Below, one piece after another: positions 24,741 to 36,753 of a stretch of 64,000 nucleotides of DNA. How positions within the stretch are numbered: position 1 is the stretch's first letter; every line of letters starts with the position of its first letter. A model generated the notes under the pieces. That model made no database searches. It had not been told where the DNA came from and saw only the letters and a list, made by a program, of their open reading frames with translations. The translations under genes and the position numbers were made by a program. The DNA is from Buxus sempervirens (Eukaryota; Streptophyta; Magnoliopsida; Buxales; Buxaceae): positions 23,689,866-23,753,865 of the forward strand of contig OX387185.1 in the NCBI GenBank assembly GCA_947561395.2. Reading direction: 5' to 3'.

Positions 24741-27535
24741 TGTAAAAGCCCTAATTTAATAAAATTAAAATTATTTATTTTAGAAATTAATTAAGGCTAA
24801 TTGTTGAGAATTATGCAGATTCGGAGATCAGAAGGGTTCAATCGGAGTTATCGGGTGAACTAAATTGGAAATTCTATTTATGAAGGTGAGGAAAATTATT
24901 TAATTTTATTTGAGAGACATAAGTTGGGTTGATGATGTGGCAAATAAGAGGTTTTGATCAAATCAGATTGATGGTGTAGGGAGCCTAGTAGAGTGGCATA
25001 GCAGGGGATCCTGATTTAAGTTGTTGAATGGCAGCAACTATATAAACTGAAGAGAATTCAGTTCATTCATTTAGTTGGCATTCGAACAAACAAAACTTGG
25101 AGATCTCAGAGTGGAGAAGAAGGAGAGCTAGGCTTTGGTGTCTGATCTAGAGAATTTCTGGTGATCAGAGGGTTTATCTGGTGGCCATTTGGTTGCTGTT
25201 CAAGAGGAGTGAAGTTCACCTATGGCAGCAACTCAATTTCGTCTGAGAGCTGCAATCTGAGCAGGTGTGATTCAAAATTCAGGTATGATTAGCTAATTAA
25301 GGTATAAATTCATGGAAATCTTCTCCAATTTGAAGAAGGAACTCAGATCTGAATGGATTTGATCTGTATATTAAAATTTCTGCAGAAACAGTGTGGTTAG
25401 TTTGGAATTACAGGGAGAATTCAAAGATCTAATTGAGCATCTAAGTTTTCAGTAGCTATAATTCGGAGTCTAGAGGTAAGCAGCACAATTTAAATTGTTT
25501 TAGATGATTTAAATTGAGATTTAATATAGTTTTGAGCAAGTATTCAATCGAACCTCTGTTTCTGGTTAGTCATTGACGCCTAAGCATGAACAGCCTCTAA
25601 ATTTGATTCAAATAAATTTAAACGCATATTTGCTGATTTATTAGATGAATTGTAGTGTGTTTGGAGTGAAAAATAGAAGAATAATCGGATTAGACCATTT
25701 GGAAATTGAATTCATAGTTGATGTTGTAGACAATTTGCATGTAATTGGCTATGGGTGGCTAATGTTGTGTTAATCGTTTGGGTGACTTAATTAAATCCAA
25801 AAGAGGGTAAATATACTAATTGGAGAACTAGGAATATCCTGGAAGTAGTTTTGGAGTGAAGCATCAGGTTAGTCCTAAAGAATTTTTTGTTGCCGCATTG
25901 CATATGGGAGAATTGGTATGGGCACCAAGGTCTGCTGAGGGGTGCCTACCTCCCCAGAGGTTGGCGACCAGCTTAATTTTAGCGTTTGACAATTGGTCTT
26001 CAATTCTGATTTGGGAATTCTATTAAGAATTATATTTGATGGTTAATAAAGGACTTTTAATGAATGGAAGACAACTGAAATGGGATCAGATTTGAGGTTT
26101 AAACTAATGGAAGTGGGAGCTTGTGTTAGCTAAGGTTAGGTGTTCTTAGAGTAAGGAAATTAGTGCAAGCATAAACTAATGCAAGATTAGTTAAGGGGCA
26201 GTGAACATTTGGGATCAATAAGTGATTTATTTAGGATTTTTGGAGTTTTATGGGTTGCTGGATTGGTAGTGTAAATGAGGTGTTTAGCCTTATAAAAATT
26301 GGTGTATGTCTTATAGGTGATATATGTGTTTTAGTGCTATGGGATTCCAAATTAAAAGTTATATGAATGTTTCTTTTACAGCAATTAAGTTAGTGTAGAG
26401 GTAGAAATCAATGGAATGCATTTAAATGAATTTGAGGTGCAAAAGGAAGGTATTGAGGACTTAGGTTAAATAAGAGTGATTTGAGTATAAATTCTATAAG
26501 GAATTTATTGTTTGGGCATAAAACAAGTATTAAAAGACTAAGTTTAGTAATGGAACTTAATTCTGGTTTTTAACATTCGGAATTGCCGGTTTAGTTGAGA
26601 TTGACAGTTTTTACTAAATTTTGCATTATAAAGGGGTTTTTGTGCAATACTTTGAAAAGGACTTGTAAACAAATTATTTTGGTTTAAGAGGATTATTCGG
26701 ATCCTTCCATGTACTTGGAGGAGTGTTTTATTGTTTCCGATGAATTGCAGGATATTTTTCCTCCGTGTACTCGAGGATGCCCCACGTACTTGGGATGTTG
26801 ATTCCTATGTGTACTCAGAGATGCCCCGTGTACTCGGGATGATGTGTATGAGATTGGAACGAGTTGAGATTACCGAGATTTCAGATTTGGTTTTATTTTG
26901 AGTCTAGATGGCATAGCTCGGTGTGGATCCACATTTGTCAAGTTAAGAGCTAGGTAATGGAATGAATTGTTTTTTGCTAGTTGTAATACTTTGTTCACGT
27001 ACGTGTTCCATTGTGTACTCGATGAGGCCTTCTTTGTACTGGTGGGCTGTGGCTATCCCTCATTTTATCGTGTACTCGGACTGTGACTGGATTAGTACAT
27101 GCCAACCCATTACTGTACTGGATGGGTTCTCCTGCAATAAGACAATGATCGTGTACTCGGCTTCGCACCTAAGTCGGGAGGTGGCATAGTGGACATTGGC
27201 ATTACCTAGTTAAAGGCAGTCTTATTTCATGAGTCCACTTGGGACTTATTTATGAGGATTGCACGTTATTGATTTTTGCATTATGATGGCTATTGGTATT
27301 TTCCTTTTCATGATATATGTTTGGTATTGGATTACTCGTAACTGTTGGTTATCGCTACTAATGCATGTTTTACAATTGAAGAATGTTTTAGAACTGTTAT
27401 AAATGTTTTGTTGCATGCATGTGCTACTTGCTGGGATATTCGTATCTCATCATGTTTTGTTTTGTTTTTAGATCTTGGTGAGGACGATCTTGGTGGGTTG
27501 AGCCAGTTGCAGACTTCCCTGAGTATAGGGAGGAG

Positions 27536-30500
27536 TGTGCGCGCGTGGGAAACGCGGCACGGGGTAATTCGGAGTCGCCACCGCCTGATGGGGTGCAGGC
27601 GGACACCTGGGTGCCTAATCCTGTCTATTAGGGCTTTTGGTCTGCGGCTTGAGATTCTAAGTCTGTTTCTCGGTTGCGGTCTGGGGAAGTCCGTAGACAC
27701 CCCAGACCACCCCGTCGGATGACGGGTCCCGTGGGTTCCCTGGTTTGAGTCAGCTCTCTTGCTTGGTTCTCACCCGATTCCTAATCCAGCAGGCATTTAA
27801 GTTAGGTCTTGGCGGGACCGCCTGAGTGGTGTGGGTCCCTTTATTTGATTTTATCTTTGCTTAACTTAAATTGTCTGAGTCTGATTGGGTGGGCCCCGTT
27901 GGAAGGCCCACGGTGTCCTTGGTGGGCTTGGGCAAGCCCATGTGCCCATGTGGGCCTCTGTCTAAGTCTAGGAGGCCCTGTGGGCTTTGGTTAAGTGTGT
28001 TGGTTTTATTTAGTTTGTTCAAGTTGGATACTTAAGTGATTTCCATGCAAGAAGCGGGCCGGCATTGATTTGCGGGCCCCTGGGTGGGCCCCCATGTTGG
28101 TTGCCAAAATTTCTTTAATTTATCTTATTTAAATTCACCCAGGTGGGTTGGATGTTGGGCTTGGGGCCCGTAGTCCAAATTTGGGCTTAAAAAGCCCAGT
28201 TCCTTGAGGCTTAGGGTTTGCACCCTTCCTCGGTTAGGTTAATGGGCTTTGGCGGGCCCGACAGGCCCTAGCCCATGGTCTCGGCCAAACCATGCAATCC
28301 GCAACATTCCGCACATCAAGGTTCGGGTGGGCCGCTTTGGGTTTGGCCCACCCGGTTCAATTAGTTTACTTAACTTACTTATTTGCATGCTTTTCGACTC
28401 ATTGGGCTTGGTGGGCCCCGTTGGAAGGCCCACTAGGTGCACCAAATTGGACTATGGTCCAGGTCCCAAATTGGGTCCTTGGATGGCCCGGGAACCCTGC
28501 TGGTTTGCTTGGTTTAGTGAAAAATCATCATAAAATCCGGCAAGAAACCCCAAGACACAAAAAAAGTATTTCTGGGTGTATCCTAAAGGTCTGGTGGGCC
28601 CCTGTGAGGGCCCACGTTGGTTCAGATTTGGGAGAAACCCCATTTGGCTTCACCCCTTGGATCTCTCTCTAGCAAGGGAAAAGGGGAGGCATGGGAGGTT
28701 GCCTCCTCCCACTTGAGCCATCTACATCACTTAACAGGGACCATGGAGTCCCTGTTTTGGTTTCCCAACCTACCAAATAGCAAACACAAAAGCTGACCAG
28801 CAATCTAATCAAATGAAAACTCACGGCATGCCTTAACTCATGATGCTAATCCATACACATTGTCGTGCCTTATGCAAGAGAAGAGATGCTAATGCAAGCA
28901 CAGGGACCTAACATGCTCCTAGAGTGGGGGGTGTGTGATCACATGGTGCATGTGAAAACAAGAAGGCAATCCACGCAATCCTGCATAAAAAAGGACATGC
29001 TGTAGGAGGGTGGGGATAGCAACTATACATGGGAATTTAATCATGTTAAAGGAGGGGAAAGTGCATGGGGATTGGCAGCCTTCATGCCTAGTTTCATGGG
29101 CTGGGTTAGGGGAGCCTGGAAGTGGCTCACAAAATACTGGTTTGGAGCGAGAAAGGAAGCATGATAAGAGAAGAACAATACCGGGGTGGTTTTAGTCTTC
29201 TAGAGTTGCTGGAACAGCAGCAAACAGTGAGGGTCTGCTGCTGTTCCCAGCAGCAACTCACTGAGATTTCGGGGAGTCAATCCGCAAAGGTGAGGAGGGA
29301 AATGGCCTTATGCTCATTGGGGGTAACATTACATAATATGCACAGCAAGTTGAGGGGGAAAGGGTGCATGCTTTAACACTAACAAACAGCAAATTACTAG
29401 AAGCAAAAAGGGGAGTAGGCAAGTTAACTAACCTGCTTGGAACAGCAGGAACACAAGGGTTTACTGCTGTTCCCAGCAGCAACCCATATACACCATTGCA
29501 ATGAGGGTCGGGGGGTGAAGGGAGCATGCTTCAACACTAACAAACAGCAGATTCCTAGAGGCAAAAAGGGGGGCACGACCAGCAGCATAATACCCAGAAA
29601 GATCATACGAAATAGTGAGAAAAAAAAGAGAAAATGAAGAAGGGAAGTGGGGGGTTATTACAAGGGTACATGAGATTAGAATGGGAGGAACACCCTCCTC
29701 CTCAAAATACATCAAAACAGTAGGCTAACATGGCATTTTATAACACCCACAAAAGTATATAAAAAAAAGGATGAGCTCTCCTACTCCCAAAGGACCCTAC
29801 GTGACCCTCTTGTTGGTGGTGGCTTCATGCCAAGAAAATAAAGGCAAATGCATGCTTAGGACACCATGAAGATGACCCCATGCAAAGAAGGAAGCAAACA
29901 TAGGAACATTTTCGAAAAAATCTGATTTTAATGTATAATGATCACAACATAATGGGTAATCATACCTGGTGGTTCTTGGCTTCCAGGTGGAGGTGGAGGC
30001 ACTCCCTTGAAGATGGATAGCAGTTGGTAAGTCCTCCCACAGTAGCAGCAGCAAACAACCTCTCCTTCTTGACACTTGGTGAGTGAGAGTTGAGGAGGAA
30101 GGAGGAGGAGAAGGGGTGGAGCCGCCTTGGGGTGGTGGTGGGAAGGTGGTGGAGGTCAATGGGTGCTGGAGAGTGAAGGTTCAGATGAGCAAAGGTCGGG
30201 CAAGGGGGTCTAAGAACAGTGGAATCAACCAACCATTGGAAAGGGGGCTGCTGCCCCCTTTTATAAAAAACTTAATGTATCCGGACTTGGAGTCTGGATA
30301 CACTATATACCCTGTGTATCCGGACTCCAAGTCCGGATACATTAAGCTTCCTTTGTATCCGGACTTGGAGTCCGGATACAAAACATAATAATTGGCAAAA
30401 TTGATTTCCGCCGCGAATTTGTCGGAGAATCGGCGCGAATCTTGCCGAGCAAATCTTCGTATCCGGCCTTGGAGTCCGGATATACACAAGGGTATGTGTA

Positions 30501-31098
30501 TCCGGTATATTTGACCGGATACAAATCAAAAAATTACGGATTTGCCCTTCGACTTGACCGATTCGACCGATTTGACACTTTTGGATATCTACAGATTGCC
30601 CCGCACGAATTTTTGTTCAGTCCTTGAGATTTTTGGATATTCAAGATTTAGTCCCCGAGATATTTCGCTGCGTTGGCAGCCACGTGTGCAGTTCCTGCGC
30701 CACGTGTGCAGTTTCCGGCTTTTGCTGCCCGGAAACTTCGACAGCTCATATCTCTTTCATCTGATCTCCGATTTGAGCAAACTCAATTGCGTTGAACTTG
30801 TATCGGAGCCCTCTATTCAAGGACATAGGGTTAAGCACTTGGCACGGGGTTCAGGGAAAAGTCAACTTTCGGCTCATCCTTAAGTTTGTCCGCCCGCAGA
30901 ACCCTCATCCGGACTCCGATTCCAGCAAACTCAGTTGCGTTGGAACCGTGTCGAGATTCCCTATCCAATGGTATAGGGCAAGGTGGCAGTTGATTACTTG
31001 ATCAAAAGGTCAAATTTTTGACCTATCAGGGTTTGACTTTTTGACCAGGGTTTGCATTTTCGGCTCTTTCGGGGGGGCGCAAAAATGAGGTGCTTACA
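27536..31098 (-). mobile_element. X-family solo LTR with target duplication AGGAG
   Basis: The plus strand runs from TGTGCGCGCG (27536) to GAGGTGCTTACA (31098), 3563 bp. It is flanked by AGGAG at 27531-27535 and 31099-31103. Sense is minus: U3 with two 150-bp modules (cores 30914 and 30766), palindrome array (30277-30523), TATA box TATAAAAGG at 30257-30265, a body with GGAACAGCAG hairpin modules near 29211 and 29439, and the GGTGGCGACTCC motif near the 3' end. This copy lacks the downstream 39-bp array seen in other X LTRs. There is no internal region. Confidence 0.95.
30257..30523 (-). promoter_or_regulatory. X LTR promoter: TATA box and 39-bp palindrome array
   Basis: The minus-strand TATA box TATAAAAGG lies at 30257-30265. 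Upstream of it are palindromes GTATCCGGACTTGG...CCGGATAC starting at 30277, 30316 and 30355, exactly 39 bp apart. A second pair starts at 30459 and 30498, also 39 bp apart. Arms of 8-11 bp are nearly perfect. Confidence 0.75.
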
Positions 31099-31371
31099 AG
31101 GAGGATTACTTTGTAGAGTGATCTTAGTGTGATTTTTAGACTTGTTGATTCTTTTGTTACAGTGAGTAACTGCCAGTTTGTATTGATTCATTACTTTTGT
31201 GGAATTGGTGATTGGGTTTGATAGTAGACTCTGATATTGTTGAATTGATATTATTAAATGCAATTTCATGTCTTCTTACACTCTGATATAGATCCTGTGG
31301 ATTGTTTAACTAACACCTTTGGTGCGAGTTACGGTTTCGCTACGTAACCCGAATCCAGGGCATTACAGAGA

Positions 31372-31383
31372 TGCTATCAGAGA
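31372..31383 (+). promoter_or_regulatory. Primer binding site relic of T2
   Basis: TGCTATCAGAGA differs at two positions from the initiator-Met tRNA primer site and sits 4 bp after the LTR end. It supports calling 24741-31367 a 5' LTR. Confidence 0.8.
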
Positions 31384-31521
31384 TATATCAAAGCATCTGA
31401 TAAGTAGACATGAATAAACACCTATAGGATGGCCTTGGGGTTTGAGAGCACACTAGATAGTACCCTAGGGATTGCTAGGGAGAGATCCTATCTAACTCAG
31501 TTTTGTTGTATTTCAGTTGAT

Positions 31522-33295
31522 ATGGCTGGTAGAGGACGACCTTCTACTTGAGCTCGCACCTCGGTAGCTAGGCCGATGGAGGAGCACTTTGAGGAGGTAT
31601 CTGAGCAGCCTTCTTTCCATGCTGAGGATCAGCAAAGACCTTGTCCCTAGGCACCACCTCGGAGAGGTGATGGCATTTGGGCAGCTGTTGGGACGCTGAC
31701 TTAGCTCCTGTCCATGGAGCGAGAGGAGAGGATGAGCCAGACCGACAACGGGAATGGCCATCGAAATGGGGAGGGGCATGGAGATAATCACAGAGGGTAG
31801 CAGCAGCAGCACATGAGAGAGCTTGAGCAGTTCAGGAAGATAGGACCTCCTATCTTTCGGGTTTTGCCGGATCCATTAGAGGCCGCGAGCTAGATCCAGA
31901 GGATCCTCGATGTCATGCAGTGCTCCGAGGGGAGCAGAGTGAGATTGGCCACCTTTATGATGGAGGGTGAGGCGTACCACTGGTAGCAGTTGGTACTTCT
32001 CATCAGAGTTTCGCTTGTCTAAGGCGAGGGATTTCATGCACATCTCCCAGGGGAATCTATCTGTGGCCCAATAAGAGGCCAGGTTTGAGGATTCATCTTG
32101 GTTCGCTCCACATATAGTGGCAAACGAGGAGCAGCAGATCGAGCACTTCGAGGAGGGACTGAGGCCCGAGATCAAGGACAAGGTCTTAATATTTTTGTGT
32201 ACTCATTTTGAGGAGCTGGTCAGGAGGCCCGAGAGGGTCGAGAGGCTTATCCATACGAGCAGAGGGGATGCCAGCAGGGCATGGTTGCCTCCTAGGCAGG
32301 ATTTTGAGCAGAGAGGTGTCCCCAGTAGGGACAAGAGGCCGAGGACAGAGGGTGCTGGTTTGAGGCAGATTGGAGATAGTTGTGGTAGATGTGGGAGAGC
32401 TCATGTCCCTGGTCCTTGCTTTGCACCATTAGGTGCATGTTTCCGTTGTGGTCAGCGGGGACATCGGATTGCGGATTGTACTTATCCTACTACATACCAG
32501 CCACTCCAGGCAGAGGTTAGATCACAGGGATCAGTAGTGCTAGTTCCACCTAGATTCCAGTCTCAAAGGCCTTGAGCTGAGAGACCAGTTCAGGCAGCAC
32601 CTGCAGATTAGAGGCAGCAGGGTAGGGCTCCGTGGCTGAGGTGCACCATTCCTCATTGGGCAGAGATAGCCAGCACCGGTGCCTCAAGGGCAGCAGACCC
32701 GAGTTTATGCAGTGGGTGCTACAGAGGAGGAGGAGCCTAATACACCCCAGCTGGTCGGAGGTATTATTTTTATTTCTGGTTGATCTGCCATTTGTTTATT
32801 TGATTCTGGAGCATCTATTTCCTTTATTACTCCACATTGTGCATGTCGGATTGGATTGGTACCGGATACACTAGAGACCACTATGACTGTAAACACACCT
32901 TTGGGGGAGACCTCTAGGTTATAGACTATATACAGAGATTGCATGATCAGATTGGGATCACTAGAGTTACCCGAGGATCTGATCACATTAGACTTTGGAG
33001 AGTTTGATGTCATTCAGGGGATTGACTGGCTGTACCAGCATCATGTTAATATTGATTGCTTCAGAGGTACTATTACAGTGAGTTCTCCAGGCCAGCCTAT
33101 TTACTGTTTTCAGTGTGAGGGCTTGTCTAGTAGAGTGGAGTTGGTGCCTTCTGTGTTGACAGAGGAACCGAAGGGAGACACTCCTAGTCTGACTGATGTG
33201 CCTGTATTCTGTGAGTATGCAGACTTATTTCCGGATGACTTGCCAAAACTACCACCACCTAGGGAGGTTGATTTTAAGATTTGACTCCTACCTGG
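31522..33295 (+). pseudogene. gag-pol: Broken gag-protease region of Tekay-like element T2
   Basis: ATG at 31522 opens MAGRGR. The frame shows Gag motifs, a zinc knuckle (CGRCGRAHVPGPC then CFRCGQRGHRIADC, about 32380-32480), a retropepsin active site (FDSGAS, about 32800), and the protease-RT linker ending DLPKLPPPREVDF near 33285. At least six in-frame stops (five TAG, one TGA) occur before 32000. An internal deletion near 31985-32030 removes part of Gag, and there is a further stop near 32920. The gene is cut at 33295 by an X LTR, just before RT would begin. An acceptor-like TTTCAG ends at 31516, six bases before the start codon. Confidence 0.92.
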
Positions 33296-33597
33296 TATAA
33301 GCACCTCATTTTTGCGCTCCCGGAAGTGCCGGAAATGCAAACCCTAGCTGGAAAGTCAAACCATAAGGGGGCAAAAGTTGACTTTTTGATCAAGTGATAA
33401 TTGGCCACTTTGTTTTATCTCAATGGATAGAGAAAATTCCGACACAGTTCCAACGCAACTAAGTTTGTTGGAATCGAAGCCCGGATGAAGGATCTGCAGG
33501 CTGGTCAAACTTGAGGGGGAGCAAAAATTGACTTTCTGCTAAACCCCAAATCAGCTACTTAACCCTGCCCCAATGAATAGAGGACTCTGATACGGTT
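33296..33597 (+). mobile_element. 5' part of an X LTR (sense plus), cut by another X LTR
   Basis: The sequence starts TATAAGCACCTC, a decayed TGTAAGCACCTC, followed by the X U3 with its CAAACTTAGTTG-type modules in reverse. It is interrupted at 33597 by an X LTR of opposite sense. The remainder, including the right end and target duplication, should lie beyond the window. It inserted into the T2 pol region; the left flank is CCTGG. Confidence 0.8.
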
Positions 33598-35412
33598 TGT
33601 GCGCGCGTCGGAAATGTGGCACAGGAAAATTCGGAGTTGCCACCGCCTAATGGGGTGCAGGCGGACACCTGGGTGCCTAATTTTGTCTAATAAGGCTGGT
33701 CTGCGGCTTGAGATTCTGAGAAGGGTCTTGGTTGTGGTTTGGGGAAGTCCGTAGACACCCCAGACCACCCCGTCGGATGACGGGTCCTGTGGGTTCCCTG
33801 GTTTGAGTCTGCTTACTTTGGTCTCACCCGACTCCTAATCCGACATGCCATTTGGTTAAGTCTGGCGGGACCACCTGGGTGGTGTGGGTCCCTTTAATTG
33901 CTTTTATCTTGTTTATCTTAAATGATCTGAGTCTGATAGGGTGGGCCCCATTGGAAGGCCCCCCGGTGTCCCTGGTGGGCTTGAGTAAGCCCACATATCC
34001 CATGTGGTCCTCTGTCTAAGCCTAAGAGGCCCTTTGGGTTTAGGTTTAGTGAATTAATTTCATTTTAAGGTTTAATTCAAGAATTTAAGTGGCTTTCATG
34101 CAAAAGTGGGTCGGCCTCGGTTTGCGGGCCCTTAGGTGGGCCCCCAAGATAGTTGCCAAAATATTTTCAGATTTATCTTGTTTAAAATTGCCAAAGTGAA
34201 TAGGACATTGGGCTTGGGGCCCGTAGTCCAAATTTGGGCTTGAAAGCCCAGTTCCTTGAGGCTTAGGGTTTGCACCCTTCCTTGGTTCGATTAATGGGCT
34301 TCGGCGGGCCCGATAGGCCCTAACCCTGGGTCTCGGCTAGACCATACTGTGCGCACCCGATTTCGGTCGCACAACGAGGCGCACGCAAAACGATGCGTCC
34401 CTCGGGGTTTGTTTGGAGTCGCCACTACCTGATGGGGTGCAGGCAGACACTTGGGTGCCTAAGTTCTTCTACTAAGGCTTGGTCTGCGGCTTGAGATTCT
34501 AAGTAGGTTCTCGGTTGCGGTCTGGGGAAGTCCGTAGACACCCCAGTCCACCCCGTCAAGTGATGGGTCCCATAAGTTTCCCTGGTTTGAGTCAACTCAG
34601 TTGGTCTCTCACTCACCCGATTCCTAATCCAGCATTCAATTTAGTTAAGTCTAGCGGGACCGCCAAAGTGGTGTGGGTCCCTTTACTTGATTTTATCATT
34701 TTTAGCTTAAAGTGAGATGAGTCTGATTGGGTGGGCCCCGTTGGAAGGCCCACGGATCCCTTGGTGGGCTTGGTTGAGCCCACGTGTCCCTTGGTGGGCC
34801 TCAGTCTAGCCTGAGAGGCCCTTTGGGCTTTGGTTCAAGTGAATTGATTTTACTTTAAAGTTTAAGTTGAATTTAAAGTGACTTTCATGCAAAGGTGGGC
34901 CGGATTGGTTTGTGGGCCCTTGAGTGGGCCCCACGGTTGTTTGCCAAGTGATTTTGATTATCTTTGATTAATTATACCAAAATGGGCCAAGTATTGGGCT
35001 TGGGGCCCTTTACCTAAGCTTGGGCTTGAAAGCCCAAGATTTCTTGGATTAGGGTTTTGAAACCCTACCCTTGCTCGGTTCAGTGGGCCTGGTAGGGCCC
35101 GATAGACCCTACCCGTGGTCTCGGCCAAATCACAACCTACTTGAAGCATGCATGGCCCAAATAGGGCTTGGGTGGGCCTCAAGTGGTCTGGCCCACTCAA
35201 ATTATTTATCTTAGTTAAGCAAAAAAATGAATTGGTCGGGCTTGGTGGGCCCCGTTGGAAGGCCCACCGGGAATCAATTTGGACCGGGTCGGTCCAGGGC
35301 CCATCTTGGGTTTCCGGGTCACCCGGAAACCCTACTGGTTCGCCCGGATTTGATCAAACAAAACAAGAAATCACACAGGATCAGAAAATGGCTCAAAATG
35401 GATTCTGGCAGT

Positions 35413-35516
35413 GTAGCCGGCCTGAGATGCCGGTTACACGCAGGTCTCTGTGTATCCGGCATCTTTAGCCGGCTACACATAGGCTTATGTTGATCTGGCC
35501 TAAGTTGCCGGATCAA
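35413..35516. repeat. Palindrome array, 39-bp period (X downstream array)
   Basis: Units GTAGCCGG...CCGGTTAC, GTATCCGG...CCGGCTAC and TGATCTGG...CCGGATCA start at about 35413, 35452 and 35491. Arms differ between units but pair within each unit. Confidence 0.8.
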
Positions 35517-36487
35517 CACACAGAAGCCTTTTTTTCGGATTTTGGCAGTGGGGTTGGGTTTTCATGCTTCTTGGGATGTTCCAGTGATCATGTGGGCTCC
35601 TGTGTGAGCCCACATTGGTGCTGGAGATGGGGGATCACCTCATCTCTTGGTCTCCTCAAGCGACTCATTCCATCAACACACCCAAACAATTAGGACAGAC
35701 CTCATGGAGCACGAAAATCATCTAAGTTAGCAGGTAAAGGGAGCATGCAAATGGGACTTCCATATACACGTGCATGCATATTTCGTGGGCTTGAAAGTGT
35801 GTCAAAACCAACCTTCAAAGTTGACTAAAACCAAACATCATGAGCATGGTAATGAATGAAGGAAACGAACAAGAGAAGGGATAATGGGGGGAATTACATA
35901 GGGTTACATTAGACAATCAACCAAGGGGGGAACAACCCTCCCCCCACTCGAATGGAACAAAGTCATGGCAACACATGGTATAACAATGCCTTTAAAACCA
36001 CATGCAGATAAGAGCCCTCCCTTGCTTAAGACCATACTCACTCCCCCTACCACGGGAGGCATCTTATATGAAGACCGCAAATGGGGAAACACATTAAAAT
36101 CATGTCAAAAGATGCATTTCACGCAAAAGACACAAGACTCTTAAAACCTTCTCCATATCACTTTATCTTCATATATGTGAAACAAATGGTAGCAAGAAAC
36201 AATACCTTAGGGATAGAACCCTGGAATGAGATGGGTGGAGCCTCCTTTCGAAGCTTGAGAGACTGCTGGAGCAGCACCTCTTCCTTCCACCAACAACAAC
36301 TCCTTCTTGGTTGTGAGGAAAATGGAGAAGAAGAGGGAGGAAAGGGGTTAGATAGGTTCTAGGTGGTCTTTGGTTGGCATGGAGGCTAAGAGGGGTGAGA
36401 GAGGCTGGTTTCGTACCAGGAAGGGTGGAGGAGAAGGGGTGGAAGCAGCCAAAAGAAAACCAACCCCGGAAATCAGGCTGCTGTTTC

Positions 36488-36753
36488 CCTTTTATAGGCA
36501 ACTTAATGTATCCGGCAACTCAGGCCGGATACACTAAGTGCCCTTCATATCCGGCCTTCATGGCCGGTTACACAGAGGCTTCTTTGTATCCGATCTTCAA
36601 TGCCGGATACAAAACATAATCATTCAGAAAATTAATGCCGCCGCGAATTTGTCGGGCGAGTGGCGCGAATCTCGCGCGAAAATCTTCTTGTATCCGGCCT
36701 TCAAGTCTGGTCATGAAGGGGAGCTAGTGTATCTGGTATATGTGACCGGATAC
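36488..36753 (-). promoter_or_regulatory. X LTR promoter: TATA box and 39-bp palindrome array
   Basis: TATAAAAGG on the minus strand at 36488-36496 is followed upstream by GTATCCGG-type palindromes starting at 36508, 36547 and 36586. A second pair starts at 36690 and 36729. All intervals within a run are 39 bp. Confidence 0.75.

Larger units (their letters stand above)
24741..31367 (+). mobile_element. 5' LTR of element T2, split by an X solo LTR
   Basis: The LTR begins TGTAAAAGCCC at 24741 and ends CAGGGCATTACA at 31367. A primer-site relic follows 4 bp later. Without the X solo LTR it is about 3.06 kb. It contains TACTCGGG-type motif repeats (26760-26850 and 27000-27190) and a splice-donor-like site, AGAG then GTAAGCAGCAC, at 25476. 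The bulk of 24741-27535 holds no coding signal beyond this. The 3' LTR is not in the window. Confidence 0.85.

Noticed and set aside
29797..30489. Frames of about 100 codons on both strands in the X solo LTR
   Set aside because: They contain repeated YPDSKSGY-like peptides that come from the GTATCCGG palindromes. They are not proteins.
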